From the NCBI GenBank assembly GCA_949130485.1, contig OX422196.1, forward strand, positions 2,112,388-2,176,387: a stretch of DNA of 64,000 nucleotides. Reading direction: 5' to 3'. The notes under the pieces are model-generated. The model was not told where the DNA came from. It was given only the letters and a program-made list of their open reading frames with translations, and did not search any database. Below, in pieces: positions 11,607 through 23,439 of this stretch. The stretch's first letter is position 1. The number at the start of each line of letters is the position of its first letter. The DNA is from Agelas oroides (taxonomy: Eukaryota > Porifera > Demospongiae > Agelasida > Agelasidae). Both the position numbers and the translations under genes were made by a program.

Positions 11607-11626
11607 ATGACGACTATAGTCGTCAT
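11607..11626. repeat. perfect 20-bp palindrome, copy 2 (MITE subterminal)
   Basis: Second exact copy of the palindrome at 11564-11583, offset 43 bp, again preceded by CCGA and followed by G. The two copies may be transposase or host-factor binding sites; this is inference from position. Confidence 0.95.
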
Positions 11627-12162
11627 GGCCACTATCGAGCAGTTAGCGCTCTATACCCCGCGGCTACGTAGTATATAGTTAGTATGTGCCGCAGGAAGTC
11701 GAATAAAGCATAATTAGCCGGGCTGTCCTATAGGGACTTTCCCCGGAAATCGCGTTCGAAGTTTACCGCTCGATCGTGTTGTACTTAGTACTGCCACAGA
11801 ACAGCTGGTTTCCCACGCGCTACTGGTCCTACCGAATTTGTTCTCGCTAATCATCTAAACAACAGTGAAAACGTACCTTCGCTGGAAGTTTTGCCACGGA
11901 TTTCCAGTCATTTTCCAATACGTAGCGAATACCAGCGCTTCCACCGCTGTATCTTATTCGGACTTCACTGCCAACTCGTATGACTACTTCCTGAGTAAAG
12001 CAGGTTTGTTTTCAACCAAACTAAGCCTAACTACCGATTGTTGAACTCTGCTAGTTCACAAGATATAACGCAATGAATCAACATAGAACAAAATCGCCAT
12101 TTTTATCTTGTTTCTCTCGTAATCACGTGTTTTTTGTGCGCATGCGCATCGGGTGTAAAGGG

Positions 12163-13406
12163 TTAATCTCTTAAATGATTGTGATATCTGTATGATTCAA
12201 GAACATTGGCTCTTCAAAGAACAGTTACAATCTCTTAACATCAGTGATGAATATTCCTCAACTGCTGTTAGTGGTATGGTTAGTACAGAATTTGTTGCTG
12301 GGCGGCCCTTTGGTGGCTGTGCCATACTCTATCGTAAGTCACTCTCTAAATTTATTACAACTATAAAGTCGATTTCAAAAAGATTTTGTGCAATTTCACT
12401 TACCTGTTCCTCAATGTCGATCCTCTTGATTTGTGTTTATCTACCTACCAACTATGGTACTTCTCAAAGTCATGACTTCTACTTGGAGGTTCTGGGTGAG
12501 CTTAAAGGCTTTATTGATGCGCAAGTCTTTGACAAAGTTATTGTTGCTGGTGACTTCAATGTTGATTTTAATCATCGAGGTACCACCTGTGTATACTTGC
12601 AAGCGCTCATGAACGACCTTCAACTGTGTGCTGTTGATCTTCTCCCATGTTATAATATTCATTTCACGTATGAGAGAGATGATGGTCTAGCTCGCTCCTG
12701 GCCGGATCACGTTCTGACCAATTGCCACTGTGTCGACAACATCTCCTCCATTATGTGTATACACTCTCCAGATAACTTTTCCGATCATGTTCCTGTCTTT
12801 TTTGAACTTAACGTATCTCTACCTCATGTGGGCAGTTCTGACACTATTAGCTCGCGTGGTAATACTAGTCTTCATGATAAAATCGACTGGCGTAAAATTG
12901 ACTCTGCCTCAATAGAGGCTTACAAGATTTGTGTTTGGGCAAGTTTGTCCACTCTTTCAGATGAGTTGCAAGATTGCTCAACTCCAGATTGCAAGTCGCA
13001 TCAACCTGCTATTGACTATGCATGTGAAAAGCTGTTTTCTTGTCTGTATCATGCTGGACAACAATGTTTTCCACAGTTCAGTAAACGTGCTAAGGTTATG
13101 GCAGGATGGAATGACTCCGTTAGACTACTTCGCAGTAAAGCTCTATTTTGGAATCGTTTGTGGTCAGATAATGGTTGTCCCTCTAGTGGTGTTCTATCGC
13201 AAATCAGGAAGAAAGCCAAGTCTCGCTACAAGTATGCTGTTAGATCTCTAAAACGTCGGAAAGATCACATCGTCAGTAAGAAAATCAGTTCTGCCTTAAC
13301 TGGGAGACACAATCGTGTTTTCTGGCAAGAAATAAAAAGAGTCAAGCGCTCCAAGACTGCTAAACGCTCACAGTCCTCTATTGTTGATGGTTTTACAAAC
13401 ATGTGA
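12163..13406 (+). pseudogene. LINE-A endonuclease domain (decayed)
   Basis: APE-type endonuclease that would nick target DNA for reverse transcription. The frame is open from 12159 back to back with the MITE end; an ATG at 12192 is internal to the domain, so it is not the natural start. Numbering from that ATG: catalytic Glu in QEHWL (E4), GGCAILYRK at 41-49, VYLPTNYG at 82-89, VAGDFNVDF at 118-126, SWPDHVLTN at 169-177, and SDH at 197-199. A basic, Lys/Arg-rich linker follows (about 310-400). An in-frame TGA at 13404-13406 separates it from the RT part, which continues in the same frame, so the original gene was one EN-RT polypeptide. The 5' end is disrupted by the MITE and a second TGA. Confidence 0.9.
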
Positions 13407-15017
13407 GATATAACAAATAACTTTCATAATAGACTTAGTACTGTTCTCAACTCTGTCGAGGAGGACGTGGCATCCTTTTCTTTTCTGCAAGATTCTAGTT
13501 GTACTGCTAATATATCAATTTTTCCTGAGACTGTATCAGAAGCCTTGGAAAAACTGAGAACCAACAAGCAGGATGGCAGCCAACTCTCTTCAAACCATCT
13601 CCTTCTTGCAGCCCCTGTTCTGGAAGAATTTCTATCAAAATTCTTTACAGTCATTATTAGACATGGGTATATGCCTCAGCTACTCAGGAACTGCATACTG
13701 ATTCCTATTCCTAAGTCAGGGAAGGATCCGTCTCAATCAGACAATTATAGACACATTGCTTTGGCCCCCAATCTGAATAAGGTTCTTGAATGGTGTATAC
13801 TACTACAGTTTGGCTCCTACTTATCAACGTCTGATTTGCAGTTTGGCTTCAAAAGTGGCACTTCCACTGATTCTTGTACAGGTCTGCTAAAGAACACTAT
13901 TGCCCTTCACATCCATCGTAAGACTAAGGTCTATGGCTGCTTTCTAGATGCCAGTAAAGCGTTTGATAGAGTAAGTCATAACACCCTGTTCAATATCCTT
14001 GAGAGGAGAGATGTACCCCCTATTTTACTGCGCTTTCTTTGGTCTTGGTACAAAGACCAGTCTTGCACTGTTAAATGGAACTCCTATGTATCCGACCCCT
14101 TTGGTGTAACAAATGGTGTACGTCAAGGTGGGGTACTATCACCAGTCTTATTTACGGTCTATCTCGATGAGCTGCTCCAGCGCTTGTCTACTCTTGATAT
14201 TGGTTGTCATGTTGGCCATCATTATGTTGGCTCCTTATGTTATGCTGATGATATTGCCCTTCTTGCTCCATCACCCTCTGCTCTCAGAATTCTTCTCAGA
14301 GAATGTGAACTCTTTGCCACTGATCACAATCTTACCTTCAATGCTGCCAAAACTCAGTTAATCTGTTTTCGATCTTCACCTAAGATTAAATGCACTGACA
14401 AATTTTTCTTCTCAGGTCACCTTCTCGAATTCTCTGACACTGTTACCCACCTTGGTCACATTTTACACTGTTCACTTGATGACAGTGATGACATCAAGAG
14501 AGCCACACTTGAAATGTGTAAAAAAGCCAATATTATCTTAAGTACCTTTTCTTCGTGTGATCCGCATGTCAAGACGGTCCTCTTTAACTCACACTGCTTG
14601 TCGTTGTATGGTGGTGCTCTCTGGGACATTACTTGCAGACAGCTTACTTCCTTGGAGGTTGCCTTCAATAATATTCTCAGGCGAATTTGGAGGGTCCCAA
14701 GAAACTGCCACACTCGAATTCTGCATAAAATTGCACATCTTGATAGTGTTCTCAATCGACTTATACGTTTATCTGACCGTTTTTCAAGAAAGACCTGTGA
14801 GTCGAATTCATATTTGCTTCATGACTCCTTTACCCTATTCAACACCAATGTGTTTACTCCAGTTGGCAGCAATCGCTACTGTGCTCACAAATATGTGAAA
14901 TTGTACTTTGAGGAAGACCTTATTTGTGCCGACTTTGCAAGACACCTGCGCATCAGTGACTGCAGTGTAAGAGACTTGGACATTGAGTCAATGATACAAA
15001 TTATTTGTTGTAACTAA
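13407..15017 (+). pseudogene. LINE-A reverse transcriptase domain (decayed continuation of EN)
   Basis: Same frame as the endonuclease, uninterrupted to TAA at 15015-15017. Numbered from a GTG at 13467: LIPIPKSGKD at 78-87, the NYR...N..LE region at 93-108, FLDASKAFD at 159-167 with catalytic Asp 161, NGVRQGGVLSP at 216-226, and the YADD catalytic box at 259-262. Thumb and C-terminal sequence follow; I see no RNase H or zinc-knuckle motif. The RT core itself looks intact; inactivation comes from the TGA at 13404, the TGA at 11521, the MITE and the loss of the 5' half of the element. Domain order EN then RT and a trinucleotide 3' tail exclude R2-like and LTR elements. Confidence 0.92.
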
Positions 15018-15101
15018 TTATCTTCATTTAATTATTTTGGTGTCTTCCTTTACCTTTACTTCTACCCTCCTGTACACCTAAATTTGGTGTGTTTATCGAA
15101 A
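15018..15101 (+). other. LINE-A 3' UTR with terminal hairpin
   Basis: T-rich 84-nt 3' UTR between the RT stop and the tail. ACACC and GGTGT (15074-15090) can pair around a 7-nt TAAATTT loop about 11 nt before the ATT repeat. Some LINE reverse transcriptases recognise a stem-loop at this position; function here is inferred. Confidence 0.5.

Positions 15102-15134
<33 letters not shown>
15102..15134 (+). repeat. (ATT)11 tail of LINE-A
   Basis: Eleven perfect ATT units closing the LINE. The last ATT coincides with the ATT of the satellite (CC-ATT-GACTGC), so the exact junction is ambiguous by 3 bp. Confidence 0.95.
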
Positions 15135-17229
15135 GACTGCAATATAATGCGCCGCAGGGGACGGTGATATTGGCAGGCCCGTCCAGCTTTGTGCGCCTTT
15201 TGCACCGAGAAAGGGTTTACATTTTTAAACTCTTCGTACCCATATCTTCTTTATAACATGCACCTTGCATTAGTGCAACCTTTGTACCGAGCTAGGAAGA
15301 GTCGCGAATGTACGCGAATTACCATTGACTTCACTATACTGCCCCGCAGGGGAAGGTGATATTGGCAGGCCCGTACAGTTTTGTGCGCCTTTTGCACCGA
15401 GAAAGGGTTTATATTTTTAAACTCTTCATGCCCATAGCTTCTTGATAATATGCACCGTGCATTAGTGCAACCTCTGTACCGAGCTAGGAATAGTCGCGAA
15501 TGTACGCGAAATGCCATTGACTGCAATATAATGCGCCGCAGGGGACGGTGATATTGGCAGGCCCGTACAGTGTTGTGCGCCTTTTGCACCGAGAAAGGGT
15601 ATACATTTTTAAACTCTTCGTACCTATATCTTCTTTATAACATGCACCTTGCATTAGTGCAACCTTCGCACCGAGCTAGGAAGAGTCGCGAATGTACGCG
15701 AATTACCAGTGACTGCACTATACTGCACCGCAGGGGACGGTGATATTGGCAGGCCCGTACAGCTTTATGCGCCTTTTGCAACGAGAAAGGGTTTACATTT
15801 TTAAACTCTTCATGCCCTTAGCTACTTGATAATACGCACCGTGCATTAGTGCAAACTCTGTACCGAGCAAGGAAGAGTCGCGAATGTACCCGAATTACCA
15901 TTGACTGCACTATACTGCACCGCAGGGGACGGTGATATTGGCAGGCCCGTACAGCTTTATGCGCCTTTTGCAACGAGAAAGGGTTTACATTTTTAAACTC
16001 TTCATGACCTTAGCTACTTGATAATACGCACCGTGCATTAGTGCAAACTCTGTACCGAGCAAGGAAGAGTCGCGAATGTACGCGAATTACCATTGACTGC
16101 ACCATACTGCACCGTAGGGGACGGTGATATTGGCAGGCCCGTACAGCTTTGTGCGCCTTTTGCACCGAGATAGGGTTTACAATTTTAAACTCTTCATGCC
16201 CTTAGCTACTTGATAATATGCACCGTGCATTAGTGCAACCTTTGTACCGAGCTAGGAAGAGTCGCGAATGTACGCGAATTTCCATTGACTGCACTATAGT
16301 GCGCCGTAGGTGACGGTGATATTGGCAGGTCCGTACAGCTTTGTTCGCCTTTTGCACCGAGAAAGGGTTTACATTTTTAAACTCTTCATGCCCATAGTTT
16401 CTTGATAATATGCACCGTGCATTAGTGCAACCTCTGTACCGAGCTAGGAAGAGTCGCGAATGTACGCGAAATTCCATTGACTGCAATATACTGCGCAGCA
16501 TGGGACGGTGATATTGGCAGGCCCGTACAGTTTTGTGCGCCTTTTACACCGCGAAAGGGTTTACATTTTTAAACTCTTCATGCCCATAGCTTCTTGATAA
16601 TATGCACCGTGCATTAGTGCAACCTCTGTACCGAGCTAGGAAGAGTCGCGCGAATGTACGCGAAATGCCATTGACTGCAATATAATGCGCCGCAGGGGAC
16701 GGTGGTATTGGCAGGCCAGTACAGCTTTGGGCGCCTTTTGCATCGAGAAAGGGTTTACATTATTGAACTCTTCATGCCCATAGCTTCTTGATAATATGCA
16801 TCTTGCATTAGTGCAACCTTTGCACCGAGCTCGGAAGTGTCGCGAATATACGCGAATTTCCATTCACTGCACAATACTGCGCTGCGGGGGACGGTGATAT
16901 TGGCAGGTCCGTACAGCTTTGTGCGCCTTTTGCACCGTGATAGGGTTTACATTTTTAAACTCTTCATGCCCATAGCTTCTTGATAATACGCTCCTTGCAT
17001 TAGTGCAACCTGTGTACCGAGCAAGGAAGAGTCGCGAATGAACACCAATTACCATTGACTGCTCTATACTGCGCCGCAAGGGACGGTGATATTGGCAGGC
17101 CCATACAGCTTTGTGCGCCTTTTGCACCGAGATAGGGTTTAAATTTTTAAACTCTTCATGCCCATAGCTTCTTGATAATATGCACCGTGCATTAGTGCAA
17201 CCTTTGTACCGAGCTAGGAAGAGTCGCGA

Positions 17230-20200
17230 ATGTACGCGAATTTCCATTGACTGCACTATACTGCGCCGCAGGGGACGGTGAATTGGCAGGCCCGTACAGA
17301 TTTGTGCGCCTTTTGCACCGAGAAAGGGTTTACATTTTTAAAATTCTTCATGCCCATAGCTTCTTGATAATATGTACCTTGCATTAGTGCAACCTTTGTA
17401 CCGAGCTAGGAAGAGTCGCGAATGTACGCGAATTACCATTGACTGCACTATACTGCGCATCAGGGGACGGTGATATTGGCAGGCACGTACAGCTTTATGC
17501 GCCTTTTGCAACGAGAAAGGGTTTACATTTTTAAACTCTTCATGCCCTTAGCTACTTGATAATACGCACCGTGCATTAGTGCAAACTCTGTACCGAGCGA
17601 GCAAGAGTCGCGAATGTATGCGAATTACCATTGACTGCACTATACTGCACCGCAAGTGACGGTGATATTGGCAGGACCGTACAGCTTTGTGCGCCTTTTG
17701 CACCGAGATAGGGTTTACATTTTTAAACTCTTCATGCCCTTAGCTACTTGATAATATGCACTGTGCATTAGTGCAACCTTTGTACCGAGCTAAGAAGAGT
17801 CGCGAATTTACGCGAATTTACATTGACTGCAATATACTGCGCCGCAGGGGACGGTGGTATTGGCAGGCCCGTACAGCTTTGTGCGCCTTTTGCACCGAGA
17901 TAGGGTTTACATTTTTAAACTCTTCATGCCCTTAGCTACTTGATAATATGCACCGTGCATTAGTGCAACCTTTGTACCGAGCTAGGAAGAGTCGCGAATG
18001 TACGCGAATTTCCGTTGACTGCACTATACTGCGCCGTAGGTGACGGTGATATTGGCAGTTCGTACAGCTTTGTGCGCCTTTTGCACCGAGAAAGGGTTTA
18101 TATTTTTAAACTCTTCATGCCCATAGCTTCTTGATAATATGCACCGTGCATTAGTGCAACCTCTGTACCTAGCTATGAAGAGTCGCGAATGTACGCGAAA
18201 TTCCATTCACTGCAATATAATGCGCCGCAGGGGACGGTGATATTGGCAGGCCCGTACAGCTTTGTGCGCCTTTTGCACCGAGATAGGGTTTACATTTTTA
18301 AACTCTTCATGCCTTAGCTACTTGATAATATGCACCGTGCATTAGTGCAACCTTTGTACCGAGCTAGGAAGAGTCGCGAATGTACGCGAATTTCCATTGA
18401 CTGCACTATACTGCGCCGTAGGTGACGGTGATATTGGCAGGTCCGTACAGCTTTGTTCGCCTTTTGCACCGAGAAAGGGTTTACATGTTTAAACTCTTTA
18501 TGCCCATAGTTTCTTGATAATATGCACCGAGCATTAGTGCAACCTCTGTACCGAGCTTGGAAGAGTCGCGAATGTACGCGAAATTCCATTGACTGCAATA
18601 TACTGCGCAGCATGGGACGGTGGTATTGGCAGGCCCGTACAGCTTTGTGCGCCTTTTGCACCGCGAAAGGGTTTACATTTTTAAACTCTTCATGCCCATA
18701 GCTTCTTGATAATATGCACCGTGCATTAGTGCAACCTCTGTACCGAGCTAAGGAGAGTCGCGAATTTTCGCGAATTTCCATTGACTGCACTATACTGCGC
18801 CGCAAGGGACGGTGATATTGGCAGGCCCGTACAGCTTTGTCCGCCTTTTGCACCGAGAAAGGGTCTATATTTTTAAACTCTTCATGCCCATAGCTTCTTG
18901 ATAATATGCACCGTGCATTAGTGCAACCTCTGTACCTAGCTATGAAGAGTCGCGAATGTACGCGAAATTCCATTGACTGCAATATACTGCGCAGCAGGGG
19001 ACGGTGATATTGGCTGGCCCGTACAGTTTTGTGCGCCTTTTGCACCGCGAAAGGGTTTACATTTTTAAACTCTTCATGCCCATAGCTTCTTGATAATATG
19101 CACCGTGCATTAGTGCAACCTCTGTACCGAGCTAAGAAGAGTCGCGAATTTACGCGAATTTCCATTGACTGCACTATACTTTGCCACAGTGGATGGTGAT
19201 ATTGGCAGGCTCGTACAGATTTGGCGCCTACTGCACCGAGATAGGGTTTGCATTTTTAAACTCTTCATGCCCATAGCATCTTGATAATATGCACCGTGCA
19301 TTAGTGCAACCTCTGTACCGAGCTAGGAAGAGTCGCGAATGTACGCGAATTTCCATTGACTGCACTATACTGCGCCGCAGGGGACGGTGAATTGGCAGGC
19401 CCGTACAGATTTGTGCGCCTTTTGCACCGAGAAAGGGTTTACATTTTTAAAATTCTTCATGCCCATAGCTTCTTGATAATATGTACCTTGCATTAGTGCA
19501 ACCTTTGTACCGAGCTAGGAAGAGTCGCGAATGTACGCGAATTACCATTGACTGCACTATACTGCACCGCAGGGGACGGTGATATTGGCAGGCACGTACA
19601 GCTTTATGCGCCTTTTGCAACGAGAAAGGGTTTACATTTTTAAACTCTTCATGCCCTTAGCTACTTGATAATACGCACCGTGCATTAGTGCAAACTCTGT
19701 ACCGAGCGAGCAAGAGTCACGAATGTACGCGAATTACCATTGACTGCACTATACTGCACCGCAAGGGACGGTGATATTGGCAGGACCGTACAGCTTTGTG
19801 CGCCTTTTGCACCGAGATAGGGTTTACATTTTTAAACTCTTCATGCACTTAGCTACTTGATAATATGCACTGTGCATTAGTGCAACCTTTGTACCGAGCT
19901 AAGAAGAGTCGCGAATTTACGTGAATTTACATTGACTGCAATATACTGCGCCGCAGGGGACGGTGGTATTGGCAGGCCCGTACAGCTTTGTGCGCCTTTT
20001 GCACCGAGATAGGGTTTACATTTTTAAACTCTTCATGCCCTTAGCTACTTGATAATATGTACCGTGCATTAGTGCAACCTTTGTACCGAGCTAGGAAGAG
20101 TCGCGAATGTACGCGAATTTCCGTTGACTGCACTATACTGCGCCGTAGGTGACGGTGATATTGGCAGTTCGTACAGCTTTGTGCGCCTTTTGCACCGAGA

Positions 20201-21340
20201 AAGGGTTTATATTTTTAAACTCTTCATGCCCATAGCTTCTTGATAATATGTACCGTGCATTAGTGCAACCTCTGTACCTAGCTATGAAGAGTCGCGAATG
20301 TACGCGAAATTCCATTCACTGCAATATAATGCGCCGCAGGGGACGGTGATATTGGCAGGCCCGTACAGCTTTGTGCGCCTTTTGCACCGAGATAGGGTTT
20401 ACATTTTTAAACTCTTCATGCCCTTAGCTACTTGATAATATGCACCGTGCATTAGTGCAACCTTTGTACCGAGCTAGGAAGAGTCGCGAATGTACGCGAA
20501 TTTCCATTGACTGCACTATACTGCGCCGTAGGTGACGGTGATATTGGTAGGTCCGTACAGCTTTGTTCGCCTTTTGCACCGAGAAAGGGTTTACATTTTT
20601 AAACTCTTTATGCCCATAGTTTCTTGATAATATGCACCGAGCATTAGTGCAACCTCTGTACCGAGCTTGGAAGAGTCGCGAATGTACGCGAAATTCCATT
20701 GACTGCAATATACTGCGCAGCATGGGACGGTGGTATTGGCAGGCCCGTACAGCTTTGTGCGCCTTTTGCACCGCGAAAGGGTTTACATTTTTAAACTCTT
20801 CATGCCCATAGCTTCTTGATAATATGCACCGTGCATTAGTGCAACCTCTGTACCGAGCTAAGGAGAGTCGCGAATTTACGCGAATTTCCATTGACTGCAC
20901 TATACTGCGCCGCAAGGGACGGTGATATTGGCAGGCCCGTACAGCTTTGTCCGCCTTTTGCACCGAGAAAGGGTTTATATTTTTAAACTCTTCATGCCCA
21001 TAGCTTCTTGATAATATGCACCGTGCATTAGTGCAACCTCTGTACCTAGCTATGAAGAGTCGCGAATGTACGCGAAATTCCATTGACTGCAATATACTGC
21101 GCAGCAGGGGACGGTGATATTGGCTGGCCCGTACAGTTTTGTGCGCCTTTTGCACCGCGAAAGGGTTTACATTTTTAAACTCTTCATGCCCATAGCTTCT
21201 TGATAATATGCACCGTGCATTAGTGCAACCTCTGTACCGAGCTAAGAAGAGTCGCGAATTTACGCGAATTTCCATTGACTGCACTATACTGCGCCGCAGG
21301 GGACGGTGATATTGGCAGGCCCGTACAGCTTTGTGCGCCT
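17230..21340 (-). repeat. 11-monomer higher-order repeat (2109-bp lag), two copies
   Basis: GGTGAATTGGCAGG, a variant lacking one base, places its AATTGGCAGG at 17281 and 19390, a lag of 2109 bp (11 x 192 minus 3). The intervening variants recur in the same order, including GGCAGTTCGTACAGC (about 18053 and 20162) and GCAGCATGGGACGGTGG (about 18606 and 20715). Copies run from about 17230 to 19338 and from 19339 to 21340. A 286-codon minus-strand frame in copy 1 and a 307-codon frame in copy 2 are satellite frames. Confidence 0.9.
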
Positions 21341-23439
21341 TTTGCACTGAGAAAGGGTTTACATTTTTAAACTCTTCGTACCCATATCTTCTTTATAACA
21401 TGCACCTTGCATTAGTGCAACCTCTGTACCGAGCTAGGAAGAGTCGCGAATGTAAGCTAATTACCATTGACTGCACTATACTGCGCCGCAGGGGACGGTG
21501 ATATTGGCAGGCCCGTACAGCTTTGTGCGCCTTTTGCACCGAGAAAGGGTTTACATTTTTAAACTCTTCGTACCCATATCATCTTTATAACATGCACCTT
21601 GCATTAGTGCAACCTTTGAACCGAGCTAGAAAAAGTCGCGAATGTACGCGAATTACCATTGACTTCACTATACTGCACCGCAGGGGACGGTGATATTGGC
21701 AGGCCCGTACAGCTTTGTGCTCCTTTTGCAGCGAGATAGGGTTTATATTTTTAAACTCTTAATGCACATAGCTTCTTGATAATATGCACCGTGCATTAGT
21801 GCAAACTCTGTACCGAGCTTGGAAGAGTCGCGAATACACGCGAATTACCATTGACGGCACTGTACTTCGCGGCAGTGGACGGTGATATTGCCGGCCCGCA
21901 CCGATTTGTGCGCCATTTGCACCGAGGTAAGCTTTACATTTTTAAACACTTCATGCCCATAGCTTGTTGATAATATGCACCTTGCATTAGTGCAACCTTT
22001 GAACCGAGCAAGGAAGAGTCACGAATGTGCGCGAATTATCATTGACTGCACTATACTGCGCCGCAGAGGACGGTGATATTGGCAGGCCCGTACAGCTTTG
22101 TGCGCCTTTTGCACCGAGAAAGGGTTTACATTTTTAAAATTGTTTATGCCCATAGCTTCTTGATAATATGCACCTTGCATTAGTGCAACCTTTGTACCTA
22201 GCAAGGAAGAATCGCGAATGTAAGCGAATTACCATTGACTGCACTATACTACGCCGCAGTTGACGATGATATTGGCAGGCCCGTACAGCTTTGTGCGCCT
22301 TTTGCACCGAGATAGGGTTTAAATTTTTAAACTCTGCATGCCCATAGCTTCCTGACAATATGCACCTTGCATTAGTGCAACATGTGTACCGAGCAAGGAA
22401 GAGTCGCGAATGCACACGAAATACCATTGACTGCTCTATACTGCGCTGCAGGGGACGGTGAAATTGGCAGGCCCATACAGCTTTTTTGCGCCTTTTGCAC
22501 CGAGATAGGGTTTACATTTTTAAACTCTTCATGCCCATAGCTTCTTGATAATATGCACCTTGCATTAGTGCAACATTTGTACCGAGCTAGGAAGAGTCGC
22601 GTATACACGCGAATTTCCATTGACGGCACTATACTGCGCGTCAGAGGACGGTGATATTACCGGCCCGCACCGATTTGTGCGCCATTTGCACTGAGATAAG
22701 GTTTACATTTTTAAACTCTGCATGCCGATAGCTTCTTGATAATATGCACCTTGCATTAGTGCAACCTCTGTACCGAGCTAGGAAGAGTCGCGAAAGAACG
22801 CGAATTTCCATTGAGTGCACAATACTGCGCAGCAGGGGACGGTGATATTGGCAGGCCCGTACATCTTTGTGCGCCTTTAGCACCGAGATAGGGTTTACAT
22901 TTTTAAATTCTGCATGCCCATAGCTTCCTGATAATATGCACCTTGCATTAGTGCAACATGTGAACCGAGCAAGGAAGAGTCGCGAATGCACACGAATTAC
23001 AATTGACTGCTCTATACTGCGCCGCAACGGACGGTGATATTGGCAGGCCCATACAGCTTTGTGCGCCTTTTGCACCGAGATAGGGTTTACATTTTTAAAC
23101 TCTTCATGCCCATAGCTTCTTGATAATATGCACCTTGCATTAGTGCAACATGTGTACCGAGCAATGAAGAGTCGCGAATGCACACGAATTACAATTGACT
23201 GCTCTATACTGCGCCGCAACGGACGGTGATATTGGCAGGCCCATACAGCTTTGTGCGCCTTTTGCACCGAGATAGGGTTTACATTTTTAAACTCTTCATG
23301 CCCATAGCTTCTTGATAATATGCACCGTGCATTAGTGCAACATTTGTACCGAGCAAGGAAGAGTCGCGAATGCACACGAATTACCATTGACTGCACTATA
23401 CTGCGACGCAAGGGACGGTGATATTGGCAGGCCCGTACA

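Larger units (their letters stand above)
11550..12162. mobile_element. piggyBac-like MITE (613 bp) with TTAA duplication
   Basis: Terminal inverted repeats CCCTTTATACCCGA (11550-11563) and, read inward from the other end, CCCTTTACACCCGA (12162-12149), 13 of 14 identical. Both ends are bordered by TTAA (11546-11549 and 12163-12166), the target duplication characteristic of the piggyBac superfamily, whose ends typically start CCC. The interior has no open frame long enough for a transposase, so it is non-autonomous. Subterminal palindromes differ between ends: two 20-bp palindromes on the left and TGCGCATGCGCA (12137-12148) on the right. It lies between two pieces of the LINE-A endonuclease that rejoin in frame across one TTAA, so it inserted after the LINE. 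Confidence 0.88.
11498..15134 (+). mobile_element. LINE-A: 5'-truncated endonuclease-RT non-LTR retrotransposon
   Basis: Single-copy sequence interrupting a satellite monomer. It begins at the very N-terminus of the apurinic-type endonuclease domain (YNCRG at 11506-11520), so ORF1 and the 5' UTR are missing, the usual 5' truncation of target-primed reverse transcription. It continues through endonuclease, reverse transcriptase and a short 3' UTR, and ends in (ATT)11. A TTAA-flanked MITE sits inside it. The left flank ends CGAATGTACGC and the right flank resumes ATTGACTGCAATATAATG; compared with the intact monomer near 18190, about 8 bp (GAAATTCC) are missing and I see no target-site duplication. 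I see no RNase H motif. Clade is not assigned. Confidence 0.9.

Noticed and set aside
12441-12662. Small frames in other registers within LINE-A (12441-12662, 12730-12915, 12931-13251, 14113-14361, 14456-14755, 14557-14898)
   Set aside because: All overlap the EN-RT frame, which has the catalytic motifs; these are shadows.
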